Below are positions 9,850 to 22,439 of a DNA stretch of 64,000 nucleotides, piece after piece. A program made the position numbers and the translations under genes. Each line of letters starts with the position of its first letter. The stretch's first letter is position 1. The notes under the pieces are model-generated. The model saw only the letters and a program-made list of their open reading frames with translations, was not told where the DNA came from and made no database searches. Source of the DNA: Tetracentron sinense (Eukaryota; Streptophyta; Magnoliopsida; Trochodendrales; Trochodendraceae); contig CM026556.1 in NCBI GenBank assembly GCA_015143295.1, positions 18,600,547 through 18,664,546 on the forward strand, read 5' to 3'.

Positions 9850-10897
9850 AAATCCACGTTACCATCGGCACCCTTCTTCCTTTTGTAAATCCATTTGCAT
9901 CCAATTGGCCTTATACCATCTGATGGATCTACTAAAGTCCAGACACCGTTGTCATACATGGAATTTTTTTCAGCATTCATGGCTTTATTCCATTGAGATG
10001 CATCTACATCCAATGTAGCTTCCTGATAGGTATTAGGATCTGTATCCTCATCATCAGGGGTAACTAGATAAACTTCATTATTGTAATACTGAAGTCTATC
10101 CGGTGGTCTGGAAACTCTTTCTGACCTTCTCAGTGGAACAGAATTAGGAGAAATTAATGTAAAAGGATTAGGTTCAGGTTGGTTACTTGCTGTGTCGTCT
10201 TTCATCTCATGAAATTCAACTTTCTTAAGAAGATCCATTTCTTCTTCCAAGAAAGTGGCATGAAGCCTAACAATTATTATTTGGTCTGCCTTGGAGTAGA
10301 AATAGAAACCCTTAATTTCTTTTGGATATCTTACAAAATTCCATTTCTCTGTCCTAAATTCCAACTTAGTGGGTTCAAGTTTGCGAACATGCGCAGGAAA
10401 ACCCCATACCCTTAGATGTTGTAAACTAGGTTTTCGCCCAGTCCACAATTCATAGGGTGTAAACGGAATAGACTTAGATGGAACCCGGTTCAGAATATAA
10501 ATGGCAATGTGTATAGCATATCCTCAAAAATATGAAGGAACATCGGCATGGCTCATCATAGAGCGAACTATATCCAATAAGGTCCGGTTTCTTCTTTCAG
10601 AAACTCCATTTTGTTGAGGAGGGGCAGGACTTGTCCATTGCGAGATAATCCCATTATCCCTTAAGTAATCCATAAACTCGTTGGTGAGGTATTCACCACC
10701 TCGATCTGATCGAAGTGTCTTTATGGATTTGTCAGTTTGATTCTCAACTTCCAATCTGAATTCTTTGAACTTTTCAAAGGTGTCAGATTTGTGTTGCATC
10801 AAATAGACATATCCATATCTGGAATAGTCATCGGTAAATGTGACAAAATACCGGTATTGACCTCGTGCAACAATGTTAAATGGACCACATACATCAC
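9850..10897 (-). mobile_element. Ty1/copia (Tork-like) integrase to start of reverse transcriptase
   Basis: Minus-strand readings contain integrase motifs (TLRSDRGGEYLTNEF, QQNGVSERRNRTLLD), the post-integrase linker (WTGRKPSLQHLRVWGFPAH) and the beginning of the copia reverse transcriptase domain (GVWTLVDPSDGIRPIGCKWI). It is the second half of the element whose gag and protease lie at 13,827-15,363 and whose 5' LTR is 17,075-19,260. A hAT transposon separates the halves. The element is broken, and its 3' part and 3' LTR are not seen. The boundary at about 9850 is approximate. Confidence 0.85.
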
Positions 10898-11959
10898 CAA
10901 GGTATTAAACCTCGGATTCAATGTAAACTTCAGTCGCCAAGGAAGTTGACTCAATTCGTGGAAGTTTAAGGAAGTCCAAGGAAGTTATGTAAAAATTAAA
11001 GAAGTTTAGGAAACTTTAAGGAAACATTGGAATTTTAAGATAAAACTTTAGATATTCAATATTTAAGCATGAATACACATCTAGAATTCCTTATATTACT
11101 GGATGCAAGTATGTGGAGTATCAAAAGTGAGAATAATGTTAAGTGACATGCGTTGTTTGCTTGTCTGTGCTGTAATTTATTCTTGATATTTCTTTGTATT
11201 GTAAAATTTATTTAACTACATTCTATTCTCTTTATTTTGAATGATTATTCATGTTAATTGTTTTAGAAATCTGAAAAATTTATTAATACACATTAAATTT
11301 GATAAATAATTGAAATTCAATTTAGTTTCTAAACTTATTTTTATCCGCAATTGATGAGCTCAATGTTTTTACAGGACTGCATCAATATGGGAAGAGGAGG
11401 AGATCGTTAAATTATCAAAGACCCTACATTAAGAGAAAAAGAAGAAGACTGTAATTTTATGTGAATGTGAAGTTGATGTAATTATGTAAAAAGAAATAGA
11501 TGTAATCTTATTTACATGTGTAGGACCCCTGTTCAAGTTTTTAATATTTTTTTATTTTTATGTAAACAAGCAAAACCTCTATGCCAAAATACAAATTACA
11601 AATGGTTTTTTTTTTCTATCTATATTTTTTTTAACATGTTAGAAAATATATATATATTTTTTTACAAATTTATAGAGAATTTTTTTTATCTGCATGAGTC
11701 GTGACCATGGCAAGAGAGGGAGATAGAGCGAACCGTGAATAGCATTCTAATGACATCCATTGTCTTGATTATGAAATAAAGATAAATAATACAATACATC
11801 TCATTTGAATATTACAATTTAATTTATGAAATACTATTAGAAAATTATTTAATTTAATAGGCATAATATACTAATAACAAAAATATAGTTTATAATAAGA
11901 TTAATTCTAACCACACTTTAATAATAAAATTATAATTTAGAACAAAAATTGAACATCTT

Positions 11960-12420
11960 TTTTAACTCCCTTTAATTGTGATTAAGATTCACTAACCCTT
12001 AGGGTTAAAGCATCTATTAGATATTTTTTTTTTTTAAGTAATGTGCTCCCTTTTAACTCCCTTTAATTGTGGCTACGATTCAGTAACCTTTAAGGTTATA
12101 TTATCTAACCTTGGTTTTTAGAAATAAAAAATAAAAAATTAAGGTGTCCCCTTTTAACTCCCTTTAATTGTGGCTAAGATTTACTAATCCTTAGGGTTAA
12201 ACCAGCTAATCTTGGTTTTTAGAAAAAAAAAATTAATGTGTACCCTTTAACTATGATTAAGATTCACTAACGCATCTAACCTTCATATTTTGAAATATTT
12301 TTTAAAAAATTAATATGTTCCCTTTTAACTATGGTTAAGATTCAATAATCTTTAAGGTTAAAATATTCATCCTTTGTTTTTAGAAAAAAATAATTAAATA
12401 ATAGGAGTTAAAACTTATTA
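11960..12420. repeat. Degenerate ~90-100 bp tandem repeats inside the hAT element
   Basis: Five units share ctccctttaattgtgg and ctaagattcactaaccctt followed by agggtta and an A/T-rich spacer. Starts are near 11,965, 12,056, 12,158, 12,243 and 12,322, and the later units are more diverged. The unit resembles the arms of the palindrome at 12,721-12,905. Confidence 0.8.
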
Positions 12421-12472
12421 ACCATGGTTTAAGAGCAGTTAAAGGGACTTAGCGAGGTTATGAAATCTGTTA

Positions 12473-13085
12473 GAGCATCTCCAACCGTGCTCTATAACTC
12501 TAAATATAGAGTTTTGGTTCAAAAATCCAACTCCAACCGAGCTCTATATTTAGAGGCCGGCCTCTATATTGCTACAGTGAGCCTTTATATTTAGAGGTTG
12601 GAAGAGAAAATAGAGATGGCCTCTATAACACTATTCATGTTCTTATAATACCATTTGTGTCATCTTTTTGTCTTTCAATCTTTGTTAAAATGCCGATTGT
12701 GTCCTTTTACCTTTTGACACCCCCTTAACCGTGGTTAAGATTCATCCTCCCATCCTTGGTTTGTTTTAAATATTAATTATTTTTTTTAATTAAAAATTGC
12801 TTTTAATATTAAAAAACTCTAAACACAGATTTTTAATTTAAAAAACGAATTAATATTTAAAAAAAACCAAGGATGGGTGGATGAATCTTAACCACGGTTA
12901 AGGGGTTTCAAAAAGGACACATGGCGACCTCAAAGGTATCCACCCCTTGAGTTTTAGAGTAGGAATAGTGATTTAGAGATTCCTCCCATTGGAGCAAATA
13001 ACTTTAAAGTGGGCCCCATCTCCTCTAAATATAGAGGAGATGCCGAAATAGAGGAGAGACATAGAGTTTTGGGTTGGAGATGCTC
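12473..13085. mobile_element. PIF/Harbinger-type MITE (Tourist-like)
   Basis: Terminal inverted repeats are GAGCATCTCCAACC on the left and its complement ending GGTTGGAGATGCTC on the right, with a TTA target duplication (12,470-12,472, 13,086-13,088). The 3-bp TTA duplication and the GAGCATCTCCAAC terminus are typical of Tourist-like MITEs of plants. It is 613 bp and non-coding, sits inside the hAT element, and is itself interrupted by a 185-bp palindrome. Confidence 0.85.
12721..12905. mobile_element. 185-bp near-palindromic insert (fold-back MITE-like)
   Basis: The left arm (ccccttaaccgtggttaag...catccttggttt) is mirrored by the right arm (aaaccaaggatg...cttaaccacggttaagggg). Each arm is about 42 bp, with an A/T-rich centre. 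It would form a long hairpin. It sits inside the MITE at 12,473-13,085. No clear target duplication was found. Confidence 0.75.
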
Positions 13086-13826
13086 TTAAGGGCATAATAG
13101 GGGTTTAAAGCCTTAAGGGAGCCATGTTGACTAATAGGTGCGATTGAACTCTAGGTGCGATTGAACTCTACCCTAGTTCAATCGCGATTGGCTATGATTC
13201 AATCTCATTTAACTGTGGCTTCTCGATGCTTTTTAAGACTTAAGAGTTAAGTCTCCATCAAAAAAAACAAAAAACACGACTGCAACTGAGAACGGCAACT
13301 GAGAAGAGCGACTGAGAAAGAAGAGGGAATGAGGAGCTTTGCTTTTAGGGTTTTTTGTAATCGACGACGGCGACTGAGAACGGCAACGGCGAAGGCAAAG
13401 CTCTTCCCAGGTATGTACCCTAATCCCTATTCTTCCATTTTCTCTTCGCTCTATCTTTTTTTCTTTTTTTTTTCTTCTTCTAAATCAAAGATTGTTTGCA
13501 CTGTAATGGAAGATTGGACCTGATTTCAATCTACAAAAAGTCTGAAATTTGCATTTCTTACATTTCTGTAGCTTTAATCTTTTTTGTTTAGGCTTCTGTC
13601 GACTTCGGTGGACTTCCACCGAAGGTTAGTACTTTTTCTACTAAAAATTTTCATTTCGAAAGAAGTCTACCGAAGTGGACCGAAGTCCACCAAAGTTTAC
13701 CTAAGTGCATCACGAATTCCTGAATTTTTAAATTACATGTTGATTTCGCTTCGGTGACCACCGAAGTCGACTCAATTCGGCCAAAGTTTACCGAATTGAG
13801 TCGAATTTTAACACCTTGTACATCAC

Positions 13827-15363
13827 TATGTATTAGTCTTAACTTTTCTTCAGCTCTTCCTACCTTTTTAGGGTAAGGCTTCTTAGTTATCTTCCCTTCG
13901 AGACAAGACTCGCATATAGGGAGTGGTTCTACATTGAGGAAGTCAAGGGGACCATCTATTACTAACCTCTTGATCCTATCAAGATTAATGTGACCAAGTC
14001 TCTTCTGCCAAAGATAAGTAGACTTAGTGCAATGTCTCTTCATTCCAGACATTCTAGATGATGAGGCATTGTCACTTTGCAGACATTCATTATTTACCAA
14101 AGGGAATATTAAATAAAGACCATTAATGAGATTTCCAGTAATCAAGACCATTCCATCTTTCTTAATTTCAACAATTGAATTAAAATTGATAGAGAATCCA
14201 TAAAATAAGAGTCTAGATACTGAAATCAAATTACGATGTGCTGAAGGCACATAAAAGCAGTCTTCTAAAATTAATGTCTTTCCATTAGGTAAATAAAGAG
14301 TAAACAAGCCAATCGACTTGACTGCAACATTTGCACCTGAGCCAACTTTAAGCTTCTCCTCCTGTTTGGTCGACTTTCTGGTTTCCTTGAACCCCTGCAA
14401 ACAATTGCAAACGTGTACAGTGGATCCAGAATCCATACACCATGAGTTAGGAGGTCCGTCCAGAAAGTTAGACTCAACAGTAATATGTACTTCAAAGTAT
14501 CTCATACCTTGAGTACTTCCACTACCCTTCTTAAGAGTTGCGAGGTAAGTCCTGCAATTCTTCTTCCAGTGGCCTATTTTACCACAGTGGAAACACTTTC
14601 CATTGCCATTGTTTTCCTTACCAGCTTTTCCTGAAGAACCTTTGGCAACTCTTGCCTTACCCTTATTGTCTTTAAACTTTCCTTTGCCTTTATTCCATTT
14701 TCTAAACTTTTTAGATTTCTTGGAGGTATCAAGTTTATCGATGATTAAAGTTTCACCTTTAGTTGACTTTTTGATCAAATCTTCTACAGCCACAAGTGAG
14801 TTCATAAGCTCACTTAGTGACATTTCACTCTTGTTCATGTTATAATTTAACACGAACGAATTGAAGGACAAAGGGAGTGACTGCAGAATAGTGTCAACTT
14901 GAGTGATGGCATCCATCTCTCCACCAAGAATTTCCAGTTCATTCAATAAGCCTATCATCTATATGATGTGCTCCCTGACTGGAGTTCCCTCAGTCATCTT
15001 GGGGTTAACAAGGGATTTCAACTTTACTTGTCGAGCTGATCTATTTTGCTCACCAAACATCTCATGAAGGTTTTGCAAAATGTCAAAAGCCTTATCCATG
15101 TGTTCATGCTAGCTTTGCAAAATGTTAGACATTGAAGCCAGTATGTAACACTTGGTCATCTGATTGGACCTCTCTCATTGCTCTAACTCAGCCTTTTGGG
15201 CAAATGAAGCATCTGGAGGAATTTCGGCCTTAGGTGTCTTAAGACATAGGTCAAGGTTATCCACGGCAAATACAATTCTAATCTTTCTTTTCCAGTCTAC
15301 ATAGTTAGTTCCTACTAACTTTTCATCATGAAGAATTTCAGTTAATGGGTGTAGGCCTGTCAT
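13827..15363 (-). mobile_element. Ty1/copia (Tork-like) gag, protease and GAG-pre-integrase
   Basis: Minus-strand readings show the gag start (MTGLHPLTEILHDEKLVGTN), a CX2CX4HX4C zinc knuckle (CFHCGKIGHWKKNC), the protease motif CMDSGSTVHVCN, and the GAG-pre-integrase ending ICESCLEGKITKKPYPKKVG, then the start of integrase (LIHSDVQG). The remainder follows beyond the hAT insertion at 10,898-13,818. The element is broken, with several breaks overall. Confidence 0.9.
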
Positions 15364-17074
15364 GATCTAATCAAATGACAAAATAGATAGTATTAGGGAT
15401 CTGTTGTATTCATTAATACCAATTAGATTATAGGGCTATTTCAAATAGTATTGCCAATTTGGAAAGAATCAATTGGCATCGAAAACCTAGACACTGGCTT
15501 AATGTGATCCTGCCTTTGGGCATATCATCACATCGCCTTGAATAGGCAGATAGAAACTATCTTCTCCAATTTCACAGATCTCATCTTGTGAATCCTGGAG
15601 CATTCAATCTTCGGTCTGATCTATAAAGGATGTTATACTCACGCTTTGGCGTTATTGTATAATATCTCTTATTCATGTGCCCACCTACCATGAACCTAAT
15701 AAACACCTAGCGAAAGCTCTCGCTTTGGCATTATTGCTCCCACTATTTGCTTATTCAGTTTTCACCATGTTCACTCATAGGTGAGAGGGATTGGGCCCGG
15801 CTTTAGCCTGTCAGCTTACTCACACTCCCTACTATAGGATCACATAGTGTATGATAGAAGATCATAATACTTAGGGACTTGTCCCTAGTGTTATATACAC
15901 ATGATATATCAAGGGCAATTATTTCAACAGAATAATTAAACATATAAACAGATATCATCTCATGATAAAATAAACAGCAGTTATCATCTCATGATAATAA
16001 AACATTAGTTTACGAGATTAATCGTTATGAGTCAATAAATTAAAATGCATGGATGCAAGGGAATGTGATAAGAATAAAGGTAGCTCGCAAACTCCTTCGC
16101 GATCCCTTCCTTTATCATCTTATCGAGATCACATCGCAGCATCCTCCTTTGCAGCATTGCCACCAATACATTAAACAGAATTTAAATGGCATTAGGGAAA
16201 CCAGTATTCCATTTGCCCTTTTCAGGGAAACCGAATGAATCTGCCCTTTACAGATTGCCAAAACCTACTACATATTATCCTCTAATATGAATGCATGAAT
16301 GATAAACAATTTATCATAAATATGACCCATAACTATAATCTTATATAAAATAGATATTACATGGTGATGGAGTACTTTTTCTTATTTTAAAAGGATTTAA
16401 AATTTGATAACAATTATCAATTCGCTCAATAAAATCTATATCTTATATAAATCAAACCCCGGAAAAAATAAAACAATTATATTTTCGATAAAAAAAATTT
16501 CATAAAATTATTTTTAAAATATAAGATAGAATTTTCTTAAAATCTATACAAAATTTTATTTCTTTCCCAAATGCAAGATCCTTTCTCAAATGCAAGATCC
16601 TTTCATATAGATTGGTTCTACTATTATCCGAGATTGGTTCTACTATTATCCAGGATTAAAATAAAAATAAAAGAATCGAAAATCCTAAATATGATCATAT
16701 CATAAATTAGGGTTTTATAATTTTTCGAATAAAATCTATTTATGGGAAAAATCATTTATTAATTATTTTAAACAATTAATGAGTATATATTAAATGATCA
16801 AATCATTTAAAAGGAATTTCAAAATAAAATCTTTATTTCGAATTTAATTAATCATATATATAATACTAGTTTTTAAATTTTATTTAATTATCGAATCTCA
16901 TTCAATAATATAATAAATATTTATTTATTCATCTCATGAACAAATAAAATAATAAAAACTACGAGCAATATTAAATAGATCTAAATTAATTCATCTCATG
17001 AATCAAATCATCCATTTAATTACCTTATCAAAATAAACAAAAAAGTACTCCTAACCATGAGCTCTGATACCACT
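15364..17074 (-). mobile_element. Copia leader between 5' LTR and gag, with primer-binding site
   Basis: On the minus strand the sequence right after the LTR reads agtggtatcagagctcatgg (17,055-17,074). TGGTATCAGAGC is complementary to the 3' end of initiator tRNA-Met, the usual copia primer. The next 1.7 kb up to gag is AT-rich and holds no gene I can support. The leader is unusually long. Confidence 0.8.
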
Positions 17075-19260
17075 TGTAGGGGGATCCAGATAAAAATTTA
17101 TACGGAAACTAGATCCCTAGATCTTAACATCATAGAATGCATCAAAATTATCTAAGAATTTTAGTTATATCACCTCGGTGAATGCTTTTCACCGGTGAAA
17201 CTTAATCCACTCGAACCGTCAGAACTCTTTGTAGAGATTTCTCCGAAAAAAATACTAGAAGCTCGATCCTTATTCTTCGCTACCCCCACGAAACTTTAGA
17301 ATCTCCTTTGGAATTATATAAGCAAGAGGAAGAAGATGGAGTAATGGTATAGACCTTCTATCACCAAGAACACTAAGGTTCAAAACCCTAGATTTGCAAA
17401 ACCCAACTTTAGACCACCTAGTAGCTCACAAAAATCCCTAGGAGTATCCCCTAGGGCTCACGGTTTGGAGAGAGAGAGGAGAGGAGAGAAAAAATTCTGG
17501 AGAAAAGTGCTTAATGGTCTAGGGTGTTGGGGTATATATAGACTAGGATCCTATCCTAATCCTACTCCAACTTGATCTTATCTAGTAGGATTTATTAATT
17601 AACAATAACTCTTATTATTAATTAAATAAACTCATACTTAATCTATAACTACTTTAGTTATAATAATCCTACTAATTAAAGAGTCCCTATTATAAGAGGA
17701 TTCCTTAATTAAAAGGGATAAGTCAACATCCTAACTCAAAGAAGGAAACCTAGTCAAACTAGGAGTCCACAAGGTGAGGCGTGAGCACTAAAGGGGCGTG
17801 AGTTTTGGGGAGCTTTAAACTCCTTTTTGTAATCTAACTTTATGTCATCTTAATCCTTATTGTAATCCAACCATTGGATTCAAATTCCATAATTAAAGGA
17901 ATTATATTTCAACAATTATTCAATTAAACAAATCCTAATCCAATTAGGATTCCTCAAGTGGGCGCCCCACCCTAGGGTTTAAACCCATGGGCTTTGGCCT
18001 ATATTAAAAGGTCCATGTTAATGGGTTGATGGATATGGGTCAAACCCATTTCCCCTTTAATTATGTTAATTAAATAATTGCTAAAATAATCCATATGTTT
18101 AAATTAACAATTAATTTAAACAATAGATTAACTTTTAATCTATTTAATTAAATGATTAACTTTTAACACTTAAAATAATTGATTAACTTTTAATCAATTA
18201 TTGAGCTTGTAATTCTTATGTGAGCCCCTCCACAGATTGCTCTGGGACATTCTTACCCTGGCTTATCCAATGTTATCTCATTGACCCTAAACGAGAATTA
18301 CATCGGAATTGCAAGTGACGTGAGATATCCATGTTGCAATTGAATCCCAGTGTATGAACATTAACCATTACGGATCCCGCCACATGAACTTTTAAATTCG
18401 ATTTATCCTTCCAAATACATTATCCCTAATGAGCCTTCGAGATTGACATACTATCTAACCCATAGCCCATTGCAAATCATCCGGGTTTCCAAGACTTATG
18501 ATTAAACTATGAGAAACAATATTCTCATGAAAAATATTTTGAGAAAATCCTTTTATAAGTATAATACTTTTTAATAAAAGTATATTTCAAAACTTATTTT
18601 GTTTTCAAAATCACCTGCACAGGATTTGAACTTAATCAACTGTCTTACCCGGAACTTGGATAATCTCTCAAATTAATGAGCATGGATTTCTTGTTTGAAA
18701 TTCATCATGATTCGAACAACTTTTTGACCATCCAACTGTCACTGTATTGTATTCCCTAAGTTAGAAAATACGTTGGTGGAATCAAAACAGTCAGATCACC
18801 GCTCAGTCATAAATGAACTCATCAGATCTATGGATCATCGAAATCGTTCAATGTGAATGAGAGACCAACTATCTGATAGTATGTTTATGCAAGAGGTCTC
18901 TGATTGAATGCAATCGGTCAGTGTACATTTAAGCACCCATATGCTGATATGTAGTCTCCACTACAATAGTTCGAGATAAAACTACATCTCAACTATTGAG
19001 AACATCTTAGCATTCTGACAGCCATATAAGTGAAGTGCCCAGCTTCACCCATAGCTGTGACTATATAAGGTATAAGGAACCGGAAAGTTATATCTGTCTG
19101 TGATAATCTAATCACATAACTTTCCTACAATATATCCTATGAACCTTTATCAATATCTCATATCGTATAGATCATCTCATGATCATGGTCAATTACCCAT
19201 AATGAATACACAATTGATTAAGAAAAAGCATTTATTAATCAAATTAATAAGGTTCTAACA
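17075..19260 (-). mobile_element. 5' LTR of the Tork-like copia
   Basis: On the minus strand it starts TGTTAGAACCTTATTAATTTG at 19,260 and ends TGGATCCCCCTACA at 17,075, 2186 bp, directly followed by the primer-binding site. At its outer end it joins gypsy reverse transcriptase sequence (19,261 onward), so this copia inserted into a gypsy element. No partner 3' LTR is in the window, so an insertion age cannot be read. Confidence 0.9.
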
Positions 19261-21986
19261 ATCTAAATGACTTTTCTGGGCATCATGTCTAACAAGGACA
19301 GGTGCTGAAATTAGTTTATGCTTGATATCTTGGAAGCTTTTCTCTGTATCCTCATTCCACATGAACTTTCCAGCCTTCATGCAATCAGTAATTGGTGCCA
19401 TAATTGTACTGAAGTGAGGAATGAACCTTCGGTAGAATGAAGCAAACCCATGAAAACTCCGAACATCATGTATATTCGTAGGATGCGGCCACTGCGTTAC
19501 TGCTTCCACCTTGGACTCGTCAACTGAAATGCCATCCTTAGAAATGACATACCCAAGGAACAACACCTTGTCCATCATGAATGAGCACTTGTTGAGGGCT
19601 GCAAAAAGTCGTTCCCTATGCAAAACAGACAACACATCTTGCAAGTGTTCAACATGCAGTTTTGGGTCAGCACTATAGATCAAAATGTCATCAAAATAAA
19701 CGACAACACAACGCCCAATAAAAGGCCGTAGCACTTGATTCATGATTCTAATGAAAGTGCTAGGTGCATTGGAAAGACCAAAAGGCATCACCAACCATTC
19801 AAACAAACCTTCTCGAGTTTTAAAGGCCGTCTTCCACTCATCTCCCAATCTAAGCCGAATTTGATGGTAGCCACTCTTCAAGTCTAGTTTGCTAAACACT
19901 TTAGCCCCTGTCAACTGGTCCAATAAATCATCAAGTCGAGGAATGGGAAAATAGTATTTGATTGTTATTTATTTATAGCTCGACTGTCTACACACATACA
20001 CCAACTACCATCTTTCTTAGGTATAAGTAGTGCAGGTACGGCACATGGACTCAAACTCTCTCGAATGTAACCTTTGGCCAATAGCTCCGCCACTTGGCGC
20101 TTGAGCTCCTCATGCTCTCTCGGACTCATACGTTAGTGAGGACGATTAGGAAGGTTAGAACCCGGTATCAAGTCTATTTGATGTTCTATATCCCTTAATA
20201 GAGGCAATCCAACCAGTAGATCGCTAGGGAATAAATCATGATACTCTTCAATGAAGTCCTTCACACTGTCAGGGACATCCCCACCAATGCCAACAGCCTT
20301 TCCTATCAATGCATACACAACTCCGGATCTCTCCATCTCCTCTACAAATCTGCCCATAGATAGGAGATTAGAACCCTCTCCGAGGTGTGGCTTGAACCTC
20401 CTTACTTGGCATAAGCACAATCCGAATAGTGTCCAACATGAAGCTATATGTATTTTTTTCGCCCCGTCATGCACAACATTCCTATCAATTGCCTCGGTCT
20501 ACCCAACAAAATGTGACATGCATCCATAGCTACTACATCACACCATACTTTGTCTCTATATTAGATCCAATAGAAAAATTCACAAGACATCGTTTTGAGG
20601 ACTGGTACCTCAAAACCTTTCTTGAGCCAAGATAACTTGTAAGGATTCGGATGCATTCAAGTATCCAATTTCAGCTTTGAACGGCTTCCTCTGCTAAAAC
20701 ATTCTAGCAGCTCCCAGAGCGATGACTAAACGACACACCTTTCCTCCAATAGTACAAGTAGAATGAAAGATGTTATTACGGAGCCACGTGTCCCCATCTA
20801 TTTCTTTTGGAGTGAAACAGGCTCTCCTCACCACCAGTAGTTCGCCTTGGTCTCCCGGCACGTGCTCTTCTTGGGGTTGGTCATCATCATGTCAAACAAT
20901 GGGTCTTGATCAAAATCAGCGTGTTGGTCTTTACTAACATCATCGTTCTCAATGAACAAACCCTTACCAACGCGGTCACCCTTCCTACAATCAACTGCCC
21001 TATGGCCTGGCTCACCGCACTTAAAGCATTTTGAACCAAAATTCATGGTTTGTGTCTTGGCCTGCTGTCCCACCACGGTTTGCCTACCGCCCACACCTTG
21101 TGGGTTAGCATTAATTCGGCTACCCCCCTTACCATCGGGCCATGCATTGCTGCCCCCCCTCCGATTTAATTGTTTTTTAAGTTTCAATGCCCTTTGATAA
21201 ACCTTGGGGACAGTCCACAAGTCAAACATATTGAGAGTGTCTTGAAAATTTTGTCGCATACCTCCGATATAGCGGGATGCAAGTTGTTCCTCTATTTCAG
21301 CTACATCAATGTGAGCTACTAATTGATAGAACTCATTAGTATACTCGTCAATTGACCTAGAACCCTGCCGTAGGTTTTGGAGCCTTTGGTACAACTCCCT
21401 TGTGTAATTATGAGGCAAGAAGGACAGCCGCATGTGCTTCTTAAGTTTTTCCCACGACTCAATTTTATCTTTCCCTCGTCGAACTTGAGTGAGCTTGGTT
21501 TGTTGCCACCACGCAGCGGCTCGTCCTCTGAATCTTGTCACCATGAGTTGGACCCATTTATATTCAGGTACCTCTTTAAACTCCAAGACTTCCTCTACGG
21601 TGTTCATCCAATCAAGGAACTCTTCAGGTTGTAAGCTACCGATAAACTCGAGTATGTCAACCCTCAAACCGGATTCCCATCTTCTTGAATCACAGATCTC
21701 TCTAGGATTGACGGCTGCTGGTCGCTCTCGCCTAGGTACGAAATCAACAAAGGGATTATCAAGTTCCCCTTCAGTGTCATCCTCCACGTGGCGTGGATTT
21801 AGTGGTGGGTTCTAATGTTGAACCCGGGTAGTTAAAACAGCTAGTTGCTGAGATAGTGCTTCAACTTGTCGGGCTAGTCTTGCTACTTCATCTAGCTCAA
21901 TTACTTCCTCTAGCAGAAAGTCGCGAACACCACCATGTCTTCTAGGCGGCACAGTGCTGGAACGGGATGCAAGCTCTGATACCAAC
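19261..21986 (-). mobile_element. Ty3/gypsy (chromovirus-like) gag and pol part, broken
   Basis: Reading on the minus strand from the LTR: gag at about 20,828-21,800 with the capsid motif FLDWMNTVEEVLEF and a zinc knuckle CFKCGEPGHRAVDC; a protease to reverse transcriptase linker (about 20,133-20,474, DIEHQIDLIPGSNLPNRPH); and reverse transcriptase at 19,255-19,923 with [26 protein letters not shown] and YFDDILIYS. It is broken in several places. The rest of pol is not seen, because the copia inserted at 19,260 and is itself incomplete on its far side. Confidence 0.9.
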
Positions 21987-22439
21987 TGATGCAAATCTAT
22001 GCAACTAAGCAAGCACAAAAGAGTACAGGAGAAATCAGCAGATGAATCTGGCTACAGCAGGAGCTCGACCTTCCAAAGGTCTAGATGAATCTCTAAAGAT
22101 CACCAATAGACGAGTTCGGAAAACAAGTATCAAGAGAGAAGAGACAAACTCAATTCTTCTTTTGTTAATAAAATTCTGCAAAAACCAATGCCTGTATTGT
22201 GTCCACCAATACGTTTTTTCTCCCTCCTCACAACAACATTCTGAAAACAACCAAATCAAAACTCCTAAAGAAATATGAAACTACCAAATATTGCAAGGCA
22301 TTCTAAAATCAAAACTCCTAAATAGTAGACTCCTAAAACAAAAAACTTCCTAAACAAACCCAACCTAATCTTCTACTTCCTTTTCGTTGATCATTGTAGC
22401 CAAGTAGGATCAGCTACTTGCTGTACAGCCTGTACTGCA
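21987..22439 (-). mobile_element. 5' LTR of the minus-strand gypsy element
   Basis: On the minus strand it starts TGCAGTACAGGCTGTACAG (22,439) and ends TTTGCATCA (21,987), followed at once by gttggtatcagagc, the initiator tRNA-Met primer-binding site (21,973-21,986). At 453 bp it is a short LTR. Confidence 0.8.

Larger units (their letters stand above)
8400..9850 (-). mobile_element. Ty1/copia fragment, protease and GAG-pre-integrase region
   Basis: Minus-strand readings show a protease-like stretch near 9430 (STLVIDSWALDHMPGN, related to IDSGA-DHMTGN) and a GAG-pre-integrase lead-in near 8530-8680 (LSNVPHVLDLYVNLLPVSS). The element is broken. It abuts another copia (9850-10,889) whose reverse transcriptase start is cut off here. 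About 650 bp of unrelated sequence (8745-9395) splits it. Confidence 0.7.
1..11578 (+). repeat. Large direct duplication, copy 1
   Basis: This block matches 47,361-58,905 in the same orientation along its whole length. Only scattered substitutions and short indels separate the copies, about 99% identity by eye. It begins at the window edge, so it may extend further left. The match stops inside a hAT element, exactly where a LINE begins in the other copy, so the right end may be set by that LINE rather than by a duplication breakpoint. Every element in the block keeps the same insertion sites in both copies, so the split is younger than all of those insertions. It is either a tandem segmental duplication or two alleles placed in series. 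Confidence 0.95.
10898..13818. mobile_element. Non-autonomous hAT DNA transposon, 2.9 kb
   Basis: Terminal inverted repeats begin CAAGGTATTAAACCTCGGATTC (left) and CAAGGTGTTAAAATTCGACTC (right, reverse complement). They are flanked by a perfect 8-bp target duplication, tacatcac (10,890-10,897 and 13,819-13,826). An 8-bp duplication with a CA(A/G)G start identifies the hAT superfamily. Subterminal regions carry short repeats (gaagtccac, gaagtttaag and relatives). No transposase is encoded, so mobility would need one from elsewhere. It interrupts a copia integrase region and contains a PIF/Harbinger MITE (12,473-13,085). Only its left 681 bp are present in the second copy (58,225-58,905), where a LINE follows. 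Confidence 0.9.

Noticed and set aside
20251-21815. Plus-strand open frames across the minus-strand gypsy gag
   Set aside because: They are antisense shadows of the gag and pol reading and have no domain of their own.
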